A stretch of DNA of 48,696 nucleotides from Raineyella sp034933565 (GCF_034933565.1 NZ_JAYFNG010000005.1:1-48696), one strand, 5' to 3'; shown: positions 1-7,936, numbered from the stretch's first letter. Translations and numbers: made by a program. Notes: generated by a model not told the origin, from the letters alone.

Positions 1-186
1 TCAAAGAAATTACGACCAACCCCGAAAGATTGGCCGAGGACAACACAAAACAACATATTGTGATGTCGACACTAAAAATAGTGCCATTGGCATTGACTAA
101 ACAAAGCACACTGTTGAGTTCTCAAACATCGGACACACACCCCACCACCCCGGAACAACCCGGAGCCGCTCGGGGCGACCAGATCA
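1..186 (-). other. rRNA operon leader (5' external spacer), 16S expected just outside the left edge
   Basis: This stretch lies downstream of three tandem minus-strand promoters, is clearly less GC-rich than the rest of the window, and carries no convincing gene. On the minus strand positions 106-128 read as a TGTTTGAGAACTCAA-type box followed by CAGTGTGC. This resembles the antitermination (boxA-type) segment found in actinobacterial rRNA leaders and 16S-23S spacers, and it is followed by T-rich sequence running to the window edge. A small stem, CACTA/TAGTG, sits at about 69-82. That the 16S gene follows beyond position 1 is inferred, not seen. Confidence 0.7.
106..128 (-). promoter_or_regulatory. 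boxA-like rRNA antitermination element
   Basis: The minus strand reads TGTTTGAGAACTCAACAG here, which matches from memory the conserved element of actinobacterial rRNA leaders and spacers. Such elements recruit Nus factors so that rRNA transcription resists termination. It lies about 60 bp downstream of the nearest -10 box, as expected for a leader. The identification rests on recognition of the motif and on the triple promoter upstream. Confidence 0.65.
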
Positions 187-215
187 ACTTTACCCGGCCC
201 CCCAGCCCCTGTCAA
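187..215 (-). promoter_or_regulatory. rRNA operon promoter, proximal (TTGACA-17-TAAAGT)
   Basis: On the minus strand a perfect -35 TTGACA (210-215) is followed after exactly 17 bp by a -10 TAAAGT (187-192). The box is preceded by GGAT, as in the two upstream copies. It is the promoter nearest the expected 16S gene and has the best -35 of the three. Confidence 0.75.
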
Positions 216-317
216 ATCCGCCTCTCAGCGAACCACACGAACCGATCAACCAAGCCCCCGAACCATCCCTGACCCGAGGAGCTGCCAGCCCGACTTCCCG
301 CGCCAGCAACTTGTATT

Positions 318-346
318 ACTTTACCGATCGATTTCCGCGGAGTCAA
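318..346 (-). promoter_or_regulatory. rRNA operon promoter, middle (TTGACT-17-TAAAGT)
   Basis: On the minus strand TTGACT (341-346) and TAAAGT (318-323) are separated by 17 bp. The flanks match the other two copies (GGATTTGACT before the -35). The spacer includes CCGCGG and a GATCGATC-like segment that the other copies do not share. Confidence 0.7.
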
Positions 347-474
347 ATCCGAAGAAATCCTCGGCTCGGTCAGAAACCTTCCGAAAACCCTTGCGGATTC
401 CCTTCTGGAATTCCTTCCTCGCCACCGCGCCATATCATCGAGATAATCGATCATCTGCCGCAGCAACTCGTCCA

Positions 475-503
475 ACTTTAGAGATCAGCGACCTTGCAGT
501 CAA
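475..503 (-). promoter_or_regulatory. rRNA operon promoter, distal (TTGACT-17-TAAAGT)
   Basis: On the minus strand TTGACT (498-503) and TAAAGT (475-480) are separated by 17 bp. It is the farthest upstream of three tandem promoters whose -10 boxes are about 131 and 157 bp apart. Tandem promoters are usual for rRNA operons in high-GC Gram-positives. Confidence 0.7.
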
Positions 504-725
504 ATCCGCCAGCCGAAATCTCTCGCCCTGTTTCCTCGGGCTCGGGCCGGTGGGCCGTACGTGAGCACGACACACCAGTCCCAGCAGACGAAAAAGATAG
601 GGACAACCGTCCGGGACGACCCTCCATTCGAAGGACCGGCTTCCCGCAAGGCCTCGAGAAGGTTACGTCGATGCTCCACGCGGGTCAAATCGGGACCGTC
701 CGCGGCCCCCGCGGCGGATGCCTGG

Positions 726-766
726 CCTTGCGCAAGGGGAACGTCCGTGCCGGACCTTGCGCAAGG
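726..766. repeat. Paired 12-bp palindrome CCTTGCGCAAGG
   Basis: The perfect palindrome CCTTGCGCAAGG occurs at 726-737 and again at 755-766, 29 bp apart. A third degraded copy (CCCTGCGCAC) follows near 784. The role is unknown; it could be a protein-binding site or repeat debris. Confidence 0.6.
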
Positions 767-856
767 GAAACGCTCAGCGCCGGGCCCTGCGCACGACGGA
801 CGTCGGCCCGTGCCGGGACGCGGTGCGAGCGCCTGAGGGACACGGCGGCCCCGACG

Positions 857-900
857 CCACAGGTCCGGTGCCCGTTTCATGTCGGGCACCGGACCTGTGG
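857..900. terminator. Perfect 18-bp hairpin downstream of guaB3
   Basis: The arms 857-874 and 883-900 are exact reverse complements (18 bp) around an 8-nt loop. There is no T-run on either side, so it is not a canonical intrinsic terminator, but it is long and G+C-rich. Its place between the guaB3 end and the rRNA promoters fits a transcription barrier on the minus strand. Confidence 0.6.
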
Positions 901-1072
901 GGGCGGCAGTGGACCTGGCGGCGCTGCGGAAGGGCCTCGGCGCATCCGTACTTGGAAACGGTCCGTACCTGGAAACGGTCCGTATATGCGGTCCGTACCT
1001 GGGTGCCTCCGTACTGGGGGCCTTCCGTACGGGACGGGGACACCGCGGAGACCCCAGAGAGGTCAGCGAGGC

Positions 1073-2182
1073 TCAGAGGCGGTGCAGCACGACCTCGACG
1101 CGCTGGAACTCCTTCACCTCGGTGTAGCCGGTGGTGGCGAGGGAGCGCTTGAGGGCACCCACGAGGTTCATCGTGCCGTCGGCGCTGTGCGACGGGCCCA
1201 CCAGGATCTCCTGGAGGGAGCCGACGATCGGGAAGTGCGCCCGTTCGCCGCGCGGCAGCTCCTCGTGCCAGGCCTCGGCGCCCCAGTGGTAGCCATGACC
1301 CGGCGCCTCCGCGGCGGCGGCCAGCGGAGCGCCGACCATCACAGCATCCGCGCCGACCGCGATCGCCTTGGCGATGTCACCCGAACGTCCGACCGCGCCG
1401 TCGGCGATCACGTGGACGTAGCGCCCGCCGGACTCGTCGAGATAGTCACGCCGGGCCTCGGCCACGTCGGAGATCGCGGTGGCCATCGGGACCTCGATGC
1501 CGAGGACCCGACGGGTCGCGTGGGTCGCCGCACCGCCGAACCCCACCAGGACACCGGCCGCACCGGAGCGCATCAGGTGCAGGGCGCTCTGGTAGGTGGC
1601 GCAGCCGCCGACGATCACCGGGACGTCGAGCTCGTAGATGAACTTCTTCAGGTTGAGCGGTTCGCGTCGGCTGGAGACATGTTCGGCGGAGACCACGGTG
1701 CCGCGGATGACGAAGAAGTCGGGCCCGGAGGCGACCACGTCGGCGGCGAACTCGGCGGTGTTCTGCGGGGACAACGATCCGGCGACCGGGACGCCCGCGT
1801 CGCGCACCTCGGCCATCCGCTCCCGGATCAGTGCCGGCTTGATCGGTTCGGAGTAGATCTCCTGGAGCCGCCGGGTGGCCGCGGTCGGGTCCTCGATGCC
1901 GCCGAGCTCCTCCAGCAGCGGTCGCGGGTCGTCGTAGCGGGTCCAGATGCCCTCGAGATTGAGCACCCCGAGACCACCGAGCCGGCCCACCTCGATCGCG
2001 GTCTGCGGCGACATGATGGAGTCCATCGGCGCAGCGATGAGCGGGAAGTCGAAGCTCACCGCGTCGATCTTCCAGGTGAGGTCCACCTCCTCGATACCAC
2101 GCGTACGCCGCTGGGGAACGATCGCGATGTCGTCCAGGGCGAACGCGGATTCGGCGCGCTTGCTCCGACCGATGTCGTACAT
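1073..2182 (-). CDS. guaB3: GuaB3 family IMP dehydrogenase-related protein
   Basis: This 369-residue protein has the IMP dehydrogenase (beta/alpha)8 barrel without the CBS pair and matches the GuaB3 family of actinobacteria and cyanobacteria. It begins MYDIGRSKRAESAF and has the barrel signature GFGGAATHATRR where true IMPDH has GPGSICTTR. The position of the catalytic cysteine is therefore a histidine. The phosphate-binding part ADGAVGRSGDIAKAIAVGAD is kept. It lies about 100 bp downstream of guaB on the same strand, probably in one operon. The family's true reaction is unsettled. With the cysteine gone, ordinary IMPDH chemistry is unlikely for this copy, which is inference. Family assignment is secure. 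Confidence 0.93.
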   Translation of the reverse strand: MYDIGRSKRAESAFALDDIAIVPQRRTRGIEEVDLTWKIDAVSFDFPLIAAPMDSIMSPQTAIEVGRLGGLGVLNLEGIWTRYDDPRPLLEELGGIEDPTAATRRLQEIYSEPIKPALIRERMAEVRDAGVPVAGSLSPQNTAEFAADVVASGPDFFVIRGTVVSAEHVSSRREPLNLKKFIYELDVPVIVGGCATYQSALHLMRSGAAGVLVGFGGAATHATRRVLGIEVPMATAISDVAEARRDYLDESGGRYVHVIADGAVGRSGDIAKAIAVGADAVMVGAPLAAAAEAPGHGYHWGAEAWHEELPRGERAHFPIVGSLQEILVGPSHSADGTMNLVGALKRSLATTGYTEVKEFQRVEVVLHRL

Positions 2183-2286
2183 GACTTCTCCTTCTCGGAC
2201 CGGGGACGAGAAGACTCCCGGCGTGGACCGCGGACGAACCGGCCCGCGACGGCTGCGGACGTCAGGCCCGCGTGGTTGTCAGAACG

Positions 2287-3816
2287 TCACTTCTCGTGGG
2301 TCGAGTAGTTGGGGGCCTCGACGGTCATCTGGATGTCGTGCGGGTGCGACTCGCGCAGACCGGCGCTGGTGATCCGGACGAACCGGCCCTTGCTGTGCAG
2401 CTCGGGGATCGTACGGGCACCCGAGTAGAACATCGACTGGTGCAGGCCACCGATGAGCTGGTAGGCGACCGCGGCCAGCGGACCCTTGTAGGGCACCTGA
2501 CCCTCGATGCCCTCGGGGATCAGCTTGTCGTCGGAGGCCACGTCGTTCTGGAAGTAGCGGTCCTTCGAGTAGGAAGCATCACGCCCGCGGGTCGCCATCG
2601 CGCCCAGCGAGCCCATGCCCCGGTAGGTCTTGAACTGCTTGCCGTTGACGAAGATCAGGTCACCGGGGGCCTCGGCACACCCGGCGAGCAGCGAGCCGAG
2701 CATCACCGTGTCCGCGCCGGCCACCAAGGCCTTGGCGATGTCGCCGGAATACTGCAGGCCGCCGTCGCCGATCACCGGCACCCCGGCCGGACGGGCGGCG
2801 CGAGCGGCGTCGTAGATCGCGGTGATCTGCGGAACGCCGACCCCGGAGACCACCCGGGTGGTGCAGATCGAGCCCGGGCCGACACCGACCTTGATGCCGT
2901 CGACGCCCGCCTCGACCAGGGCCTTGGCACCTGCGTACGTGGCGACGTTGCCGCCGATGATGTCGACGCCCTGGGTGCGCTTCTCCTTCTTGAGGCGCTT
3001 GATGATGTCGATCTCCGAGCGGGAGTGACCGTGGGCGGTGTCGACGACGATGACGTCGACACCCTCCTCGATCAGCGACATGCCCCGTTCCCACGCGTCG
3101 CCGAAGATACCGATGCCGGCGCCGACCCGGAGCCGGCCCGGCGGATCCTTCGTGGCGGGGGGGTACTGGTCGGACTTCACGACGTCCTTCAGGGTGATCA
3201 GCCCGGTGAGCCGACCGTCGGCGTCGACCAGCGGGAGCTTCTCGATCTTGTGCTTCGCCAGCAGGCCGAGGGCCTCGTCATTGGAGATCCCGACGTGGCC
3301 GGTGACCAGCGGCATCGTGGTCATCACCTCGGAGACCTTGCGGCTCGGGTCGGACTCGAAGCGCATGTCCCGGTTGGTGATGATGCCGACGAGCTTCATG
3401 TCACCCTCGACGACCGGCACGCCGGAGATGCGGAAGTGGGCGCAGATCTTGTCGACGTCCTTGAGCGTGGCGTCGGGGGCGATGGTGATCGGCTCGTCGA
3501 CCATGCCGGCCTCGGAGCGCTTGACCTGGTCGACCATCGCCGCCTGGTCCGCCACGGACAGATTGCGGTGCAGAATGCCGATGCCGCCCTCCCGGGCCAT
3601 CGCGACGGCCATCCGGGTCTCGGTGACGGTGTCCATCGCGGCACTGATCAGCGGAACCTTGAGCTCGATGTTCCTGGTCAGCCGCGACGCGGTGTCCACC
3701 TCGGAGGGGATCACGTCGGACTCATTGGGCTGGAGCAGCACGTCGTCGAACGTGAGACCGAGCACCCCGAACGGGCTGGGAACCTGTGATGTGACCAGAT
3801 CGCCGAAATCCGACAC
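2287..3816 (-). CDS. guaB: IMP dehydrogenase (inosine-5'-monophosphate dehydrogenase)
   Basis: It catalyses the NAD-dependent conversion of IMP to XMP, the committed step of guanine nucleotide synthesis. The 509-residue product has an N-terminal barrel segment, a CBS pair (EPITIAPDATLKD and TTMPLVTGHVGISND regions), and the active-site loop GPGSICTTR with the catalytic cysteine. The flap carries the GRYFQ-like motif (KDRYFQ) and an EGIEGQVPYKG stretch. I chose the GTG at 3816 because GAAAGG lies 6 bases upstream. The longer open frame to 3873 would add an unconserved 19-residue extension. Length fits the actinobacterial family. guaB3 follows downstream. Confidence 0.96.
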   Translation of the reverse strand: MSDFGDLVTSQVPSPFGVLGLTFDDVLLQPNESDVIPSEVDTASRLTRNIELKVPLISAAMDTVTETRMAVAMAREGGIGILHRNLSVADQAAMVDQVKRSEAGMVDEPITIAPDATLKDVDKICAHFRISGVPVVEGDMKLVGIITNRDMRFESDPSRKVSEVMTTMPLVTGHVGISNDEALGLLAKHKIEKLPLVDADGRLTGLITLKDVVKSDQYPPATKDPPGRLRVGAGIGIFGDAWERGMSLIEEGVDVIVVDTAHGHSRSEIDIIKRLKKEKRTQGVDIIGGNVATYAGAKALVEAGVDGIKVGVGPGSICTTRVVSGVGVPQITAIYDAARAARPAGVPVIGDGGLQYSGDIAKALVAGADTVMLGSLLAGCAEAPGDLIFVNGKQFKTYRGMGSLGAMATRGRDASYSKDRYFQNDVASDDKLIPEGIEGQVPYKGPLAAVAYQLIGGLHQSMFYSGARTIPELHSKGRFVRITSAGLRESHPHDIQMTVEAPNYSTHEK

Positions 3817-3940
3817 TGTGAGCCTTTCGCTGGAGGTGGAGCGCGCCGCACGCCGGAACGGCGCCCCGCCCATGCTAACCCCCTGACCGGAGCCACCGGT
3901 CCCGTCGCCGATCCTGGGCCCCTCGTCCCTTCGTCGGCAG

Positions 3941-4030
3941 CTTCAGCCCTCCTCGGGCCGGTTCAGCTCTCCTCGGGCCGGTTCAGCTCTCCTCGGGGCG
4001 CGTCAGCTCTCCTCGGGGCGCGTCAGCTCC
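3941..4030. repeat. 20-bp tandem repeat, about 4.5 copies
   Basis: Units starting at 3941, 3961, 3981, 4001 and 4021 repeat with an exact 20-bp period (core TCAGCTCTCCTCGGG). The last partial unit overlaps the 3' end and stop codon of the NUDIX gene, so the array seems to have grown out from that gene's end towards guaB. Confidence 0.85.
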
Positions 4031-4571
4031 TAGAGGCCCCTCCGCTCTCCTCGGAACCTGCACCGGGGTGCTGGGCCGGGCGCTCGACGGTCGGGCCCCC
4101 GACCGCGGCGGCGAGCCGGTCCAGGAACGGCAGCTGGGACCGTACGATCCGCTCGCGCGCCTGCGCGAGGCCGAACCACTCGGCCCGGTCGGCCTCCGGG
4201 AACTCCTCGGTCCGTCCGCTCCGCGGTGGCCATTCGAGGGTGAAGGTGTTGCTGGCGCGGAACGCGAGCCCGGGGTCCGCCTCGACGGCGAAGGCCCGGA
4301 TCTGCTTGGCGCCGCTGCGGACGGTGCCGAGGTCGAGCAGGTCGCCCTCGGGGGCCGACACCCCGACCTCCTCGGTGAACTCCCGGCGGGCGGCCGCCGC
4401 CGGCTCCTCGTCGGCGTCGTGGATGCCCTTGGGGACCGACCAGGCACCGGCCTCCTTGCGGGCCCAGAACGGACCGCCCATGTGGATCAGGAAGACGCGG
4501 AGCTCCGGGCCGGCAGGGTCTGCGCCCCGGTGACGGGTCCACGCCACCAGGCCCGCGCTGTGGGTGACCAC
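4023..4571 (-). CDS. NUDIX hydrolase
   Basis: The product, about 182 residues, carries a Nudix box: the GX5EX7REUXEEXGU pattern is visible as GIHDADEEPAAAARREFTEEVGV. It is preceded by GGPFWARKEAGAWSVPKG, a stretch typical of the family that resembles bis(5'-nucleosyl)-tetraphosphatase/MutT-like enzymes. The substrate is probably a nucleoside diphosphate linked to another moiety, but it cannot be fixed from sequence. I chose the GTG at 4571, which gives the usual start just before SAGLVAW; longer open sequence upstream is a shadow of the hydrolase-like gene, which ends 19 bp before. Probably co-transcribed with that gene. Confidence 0.88.
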   Translation of the reverse strand: MVTHSAGLVAWTRHRGADPAGPELRVFLIHMGGPFWARKEAGAWSVPKGIHDADEEPAAAARREFTEEVGVSAPEGDLLDLGTVRSGAKQIRAFAVEADPGLAFRASNTFTLEWPPRSGRTEEFPEADRAEWFGLAQARERIVRSQLPFLDRLAAAVGGPTVERPAQHPGAGSEESGGASRS

Positions 4572-4590
4572 GGTCAGTGCACCCCCCGCC

Positions 4591-5421
4591 TCAACGCTCC
4601 GGGGTGTCGCCGCCGGGGGCGTCACCGAAGCCCTCGTCGCGGAACGGGTCATCGGGCAGGCCGTCGAACGGATCGGCCGGCAGGTCGTGGAACGGGTCAT
4701 CGGGCAGACCGGTCGGGGAGTCCTGCGTCGGGTCGTCGTCCAGGGAGGTGACGAACGCGGCGATGATGTCGTTGAACGCCCGCGGATCCTCCTGGTGCGG
4801 GCGTGGCCCGCCGGCGACGGGCCTGACGGTCGCGTTCGGCAGCCGCGCGGCCAGCTCGTCGGCGGCCTGCCGGGCGGCGGAGTCGTCGGCACAGAGGATC
4901 AGCACCGGGCAGCTGACCTGTTCGGGGGCATCGCCGAGGTCCAGGGTGGCGAGCATGTCCATCGCCGCGAGCAGCCTGTCCTTGTCGATGTTCTGGGCGG
5001 CCAGCCGGCCGCGTGGCATCAGCTTGAGGGCCGTACGCTGCCGCTTCAGGGCACGCCCACCGGGGGCCACCAGCGGGTTGACCAGCACCAGGCCACGGAC
5101 CATCGCCGGACTGTCGGCCGCGCAGCGCAGCGCGACGGTGCCGCCCAGCCCCACTCCGACCATCACGACGGACTCCACCCCGTACTCCAGCGGAATCACG
5201 CTGAGGGCGTCGGCGGCGGCCTGGAGGTCGAAGACCTCCTTGTCGATCGGCTTCATGCCACGCAGCCACGGGGTGAGCGGGCGCCATCCCTCGGGCAGGG
5301 CACCGACCTGGTCCTGCCAGGTCAGCGGGGTGTCGGCCATGTCGTGCAGGAAGACCAGGATCTTCTCGGGGCGCGACGGCGCGGCCCCCTGCCGGTCGAA
5401 CGGTGACGAGGACTGTGGCAT
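4591..5421 (-). CDS. Alpha/beta hydrolase-fold protein, nucleophile serine replaced
   Basis: This 276-residue protein has the alpha/beta hydrolase fold. The strand-loop ILVFLHDMADTPLTW resembles the oxyanion region, and candidate acid (LILCADDSA) and histidine (RPHQEDPRAF) motifs are present. The nucleophile elbow, however, reads GVGLGG (residues 89-94), so the usual Gly-X-Ser-X-Gly serine is glycine 91. It may be non-catalytic or act otherwise. The C-terminal tail is a proline/aspartate-rich DPF repeat (DDPFHDLPADPFDGLPDDPF) and looks disordered. Start ATG 5421 is the first methionine of the conserved fold. A possible small gene diverges 33 bp away. Confidence 0.85.
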   Translation of the reverse strand: MPQSSSPFDRQGAAPSRPEKILVFLHDMADTPLTWQDQVGALPEGWRPLTPWLRGMKPIDKEVFDLQAAADALSVIPLEYGVESVVMVGVGLGGTVALRCAADSPAMVRGLVLVNPLVAPGGRALKRQRTALKLMPRGRLAAQNIDKDRLLAAMDMLATLDLGDAPEQVSCPVLILCADDSAARQAADELAARLPNATVRPVAGGPRPHQEDPRAFNDIIAAFVTSLDDDPTQDSPTGLPDDPFHDLPADPFDGLPDDPFRDEGFGDAPGGDTPER

Positions 5422-5454
5422 GCCCCCTACTCTAGGGGCCCTACGCTGGGGGCC

Positions 5455-5694
5455 ATGGATGCAGGCCTCTCCCCCGCCGGACGTTCCGCCCTTTCCAGTG
5501 CCGGCAGCCAGTTGGTCGGCAGCCTCGAGGCCTGTGCCGCCTCGTTGGCCCGGCTGGCGGAGGTGTCCAGGGGACAGCACGCCGCCGGCGCCGCCGTCGA
5601 GGAGATCGCCGCCGCGCTGGAGGTGACGGTCGAGTTCGCCGAGGCGCTGATCTCGGCGGACCGTACGCCCACCGTGCGCCTGCAGATCCCGTAG
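5455..5694 (+). CDS. Small hypothetical protein (79 aa)
   Basis: An ATG preceded by GGGGG (short spacer) opens a 79-residue frame. The product is alanine-rich and predicted mainly helical (SQLVGSLEACAASLARLAEV, EEIAAALEVTVEFAEALI), ending RTPTVRLQIP. Codon use is GC3-rich and coding-like. It is divergent from the hydrolase-like gene and convergent with groEL. I recognise no family and no function is assigned. It may be a real conserved small protein or a chance frame; the regular amphipathic pattern favours the former. Confidence 0.5.
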   Translation: MDAGLSPAGRSALSSAGSQLVGSLEACAASLARLAEVSRGQHAAGAAVEEIAAALEVTVEFAEALISADRTPTVRLQIP

Positions 5695-5709
5695 CCGCGA
5701 TGCAGGGCC

Positions 5710-5798
5710 CGCGCCTCGTGCGCGGCGCCGACCCGCGGCCTCTGAGGCAGTGTGCACGGTGCCCTCCACGCTCGCGCCTCGTGCGCGGCGCCGACCCG
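5710..5798. repeat. 26-bp direct repeat pair
   Basis: An identical 26-bp sequence (CGCGCCTCGTGCGCGGCGCC then GACCCG) occurs at 5710-5735 and 5773-5798. Each copy can itself fold through GCGC/GCGC. It lies in the gap between the small gene and the groEL terminator, with no gene support. Confidence 0.8.
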
Positions 5799-5859
5799 TA
5801 CGCCCCGGCACCAACCCGGCGGTCCGGCCGGTCGAGCCGGTGTGCCTGACCCGGACGCG

Positions 5860-5893
5860 CAGAACGGGGGCCCCGGATGGGGCCCCCGTTCTG
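5860..5893. terminator. Terminator hairpin between the small gene and groEL
   Basis: Arms 5860-5874 and 5879-5893 are perfect 15-bp complements around a 4-nt loop (GGAT on the plus strand). It lies about 50 bp past the groEL stop and between convergent genes, so it can serve both. There is no T-tract, which is common for actinobacterial hairpins. Confidence 0.75.
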
Positions 5894-5946
5894 TGTCGGG
5901 CGGTGTGGCCGGCGTCAGGCGCCGTACGTCACATCACCCGGAGTGA

Positions 5947-7539
5947 TCACTCGGCCGCGTTGGCGTCCTCGGCCGGCTTCTCCACCACCAGGGTCTCGGT
6001 GGTGAGCAGCAGCGAGGCGATCGACGCGGCGTTGGTCAGCGCGGAACGCGTGACCTTGACCGGGTCGATGACGCCCTGGGCGATCAGGTCGCCGTACACC
6101 CCGGTGGCCGCGTTGTAGCCCTCGTTCGGGCCCAGCTCGGCGACCTTGGTCGTGATGACGTAGCCCTGCTCGCCACCGTTCTCGGCGATCCAGCGGAGCG
6201 GCTCGACGACCGAGCGGCGGATGATCTCCGCGCCGACCTTCTCGTCACCCTCCAGATCGATCTGGGCGAGCTTCTTGGCGGCGTGGATGAGGGCGGAGCC
6301 GCCACCGGCGACGATGCCCTCCTCGATCGCAGCGCGCGTCGCGGAGACGGCGTCCTCGATGCGGTGCTTGGTCTCCTTGAGCTCCACCTCGGTGGCGGCA
6401 CCGACCTTGATCACGCACACGCCGCCGGCCAGCTTCGCGACCCGCTCCTGGAGCTTCTCGCGATCCCAGTCGGAATCGGTGTGCTGGATCTCGGCCTGCA
6501 GCTGGGCCACCCGGGCCTCGACCTCGGCGGCCTCGCCGCCACCGTCGACGATGGTGGTGTCGTCCTTGGTGACGACGACACGACGGGCGCGACCGAGCAC
6601 GTCCAGGCCGACCTGGTCGAGCTTGAGGCCGACCTCGGGGGCGACGACCTGGCCGCCGGTGAGGATCGCCATGTCCTGCAGCATCGCCTTGCGACGATCA
6701 CCGAACGCCGGGGCCTTGACGGCCACCGAGGTGAAGGTGCCACGGATCTTGTTCACGACCAGGGTCGACAGCGCCTCACCGTCGACGTCCTCGGCCACGA
6801 TGAACAGGGTGCCGCCGGACCCGATGACCTTCTCCAGCAGCGGGAGCAGGTCGTTCATCGAGGAGATCTTGCCGGAGTGCAGGAGGATGTAGGGGTTCTC
6901 CAGCACGGCTTCCATGCGCTCGGTGTCGGTCACCATGTACGGGGACAGGTAGCCCTTGTCGAACTGCATGCCCTCGGTGAACTCGAGCTCGGTGCCGAAG
7001 GTCTGCGACTCGTCGACGGTGATGACGCCGTCCTTGCCGACCTTGTCGAACGCATCGGCGATCAGCGCGCCGATCTGCTCGTCGCGCGAGGAGATCGTGG
7101 CGACCGACGCCATGTCCTCGGTGGTCTCGATCTGGCGGGCCTGCTCGGCCAGCTGGTCGACGACGATGCTGACGGCCTTGTCGATGCCGCGCTTGAGCTC
7201 GATCGGGTTCGAGCCGGCCGCGACGGCGCGCAGGCCCTCGTGGACCATGGCCTGGGCCAGCACGGTCGCGGTGGTGGTGCCGTCACCGGCGACGTCGTTG
7301 GTCTTGGTGGCGACCTCCTTGGCGAGCTGGGCGCCGAGGTTCTCGTACGGATCCTCCAGCTCGACCTCACGGGCGACGGTCACGCCGTCGTTGGTGATGG
7401 TCGGGGCGCCCCACTTCTTGTCCAGGACGACGTAGCGGCCCTTGGGGCCGAGAGTCACCTTGACGGTGTTGGCGAGGATGTCGACACCGCGCTCGAGCGA
7501 GCGGCGGGCCTCCTCATCGAATTGCAACAGCTTTGCCAT
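5947..7539 (-). CDS. groL: 60-kDa chaperonin GroEL
   Basis: This is the Hsp60 chaperonin subunit, which forms the ATP-driven folding chamber with GroES. The 530-residue product has all the family signatures, including GPKGRYVVLDKKWGAP near the N-terminus, the ATP-site motif GDGTTT, and AAIEEGIVAGGGSAL. The tail ends VVEKPAEDANAAE. It has neither the Gly-Gly-Met tail nor the histidine-rich tail that marks one of the two actinobacterial GroEL paralogues. The start is preceded by GAGGAGG. It lies 20 bp downstream of groES in the same operon. A second groEL elsewhere is likely in such genomes, but is not in this window. Confidence 0.97.
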   Translation of the reverse strand: MAKLLQFDEEARRSLERGVDILANTVKVTLGPKGRYVVLDKKWGAPTITNDGVTVAREVELEDPYENLGAQLAKEVATKTNDVAGDGTTTATVLAQAMVHEGLRAVAAGSNPIELKRGIDKAVSIVVDQLAEQARQIETTEDMASVATISSRDEQIGALIADAFDKVGKDGVITVDESQTFGTELEFTEGMQFDKGYLSPYMVTDTERMEAVLENPYILLHSGKISSMNDLLPLLEKVIGSGGTLFIVAEDVDGEALSTLVVNKIRGTFTSVAVKAPAFGDRRKAMLQDMAILTGGQVVAPEVGLKLDQVGLDVLGRARRVVVTKDDTTIVDGGGEAAEVEARVAQLQAEIQHTDSDWDREKLQERVAKLAGGVCVIKVGAATEVELKETKHRIEDAVSATRAAIEEGIVAGGGSALIHAAKKLAQIDLEGDEKVGAEIIRRSVVEPLRWIAENGGEQGYVITTKVAELGPNEGYNAATGVYGDLIAQGVIDPVKVTRSALTNAASIASLLLTTETLVVEKPAEDANAAE

Positions 7540-7559
7540 GTGCGCGCCTCCTCAGCGGG

Positions 7560-7856
7560 TCACTTGGAGACGACCGCGAGGATGTCGCGGGCGTTGAGGA
7601 GGAGCAGGTCCTTGCCGTTGTACTTGACCTCGGTGCCGCCGTACTTGGAGTAGATGACGGTGTCGCCCTCGGCGACGTCCATCGGGACGCGCTGGCCCTT
7701 GTCGTCGATACGGCCCGGGCCGATGGCCAGGACGACGCCCTCCTGCGGCTTCTCCTTGGCGGTGTCCGGAATCACCAGACCCGACGCGGTGGTGGTTTCG
7801 GCCTCCAGCGGCTGGACGAGGACGCGGTCCTCGAGCGGCTTGATCGTGACTGCCAC
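7560..7856 (-). CDS. groES: 10-kDa co-chaperonin GroES
   Basis: The 98-residue lid of the GroEL chamber. It contains IKPLEDRVLVQPLEAE at the start, the mobile loop (ETTTASGLVIPDTAKEKPQEG), and a typical C-terminal KDLLLLNARDILAVV. The GTG start at 7856 has AAGGGG six bases upstream. It is the first gene of a two-gene operon with groEL and is preceded by a CIRCE operator, so expression should be heat-inducible through HrcA. Confidence 0.97.
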   Translation of the reverse strand: MAVTIKPLEDRVLVQPLEAETTTASGLVIPDTAKEKPQEGVVLAIGPGRIDDKGQRVPMDVAEGDTVIYSKYGGTEVKYNGKDLLLLNARDILAVVSK

Positions 7857-7936
7857 GTCAAACCCCTTTCACATGTCTTGATGTTTCAGTGTCTGTCGAG
7901 TGGCAGGGGCGTCGTCGCGGGTGCCGTCCCTGGCCT

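Larger units (their letters stand above)
504..1072. other. Gene-free spacer between guaB3 and the rRNA promoters
   Basis: No coding region is supported on either strand here; open frames across it lack coding signals or are shadows of guaB3. It holds a pair of 12-bp palindromes (726-766), a perfect long hairpin (857-900), and degenerate GTCCGTAC-containing repeats at roughly 945-1034. Confidence 0.6.

Noticed and set aside
212..475. Minus-strand 87-residue open frame upstream of the left edge
   Set aside because: It overlaps two of the three rRNA promoters and the spacer between them, has no ribosome-binding site of note and no recognisable protein.
494..2308. Plus-strand open frame of about 600 codons over guaB3
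   Set aside because: It is the antisense shadow of guaB3: low-complexity Arg/Gly/Asp composition and no motif.
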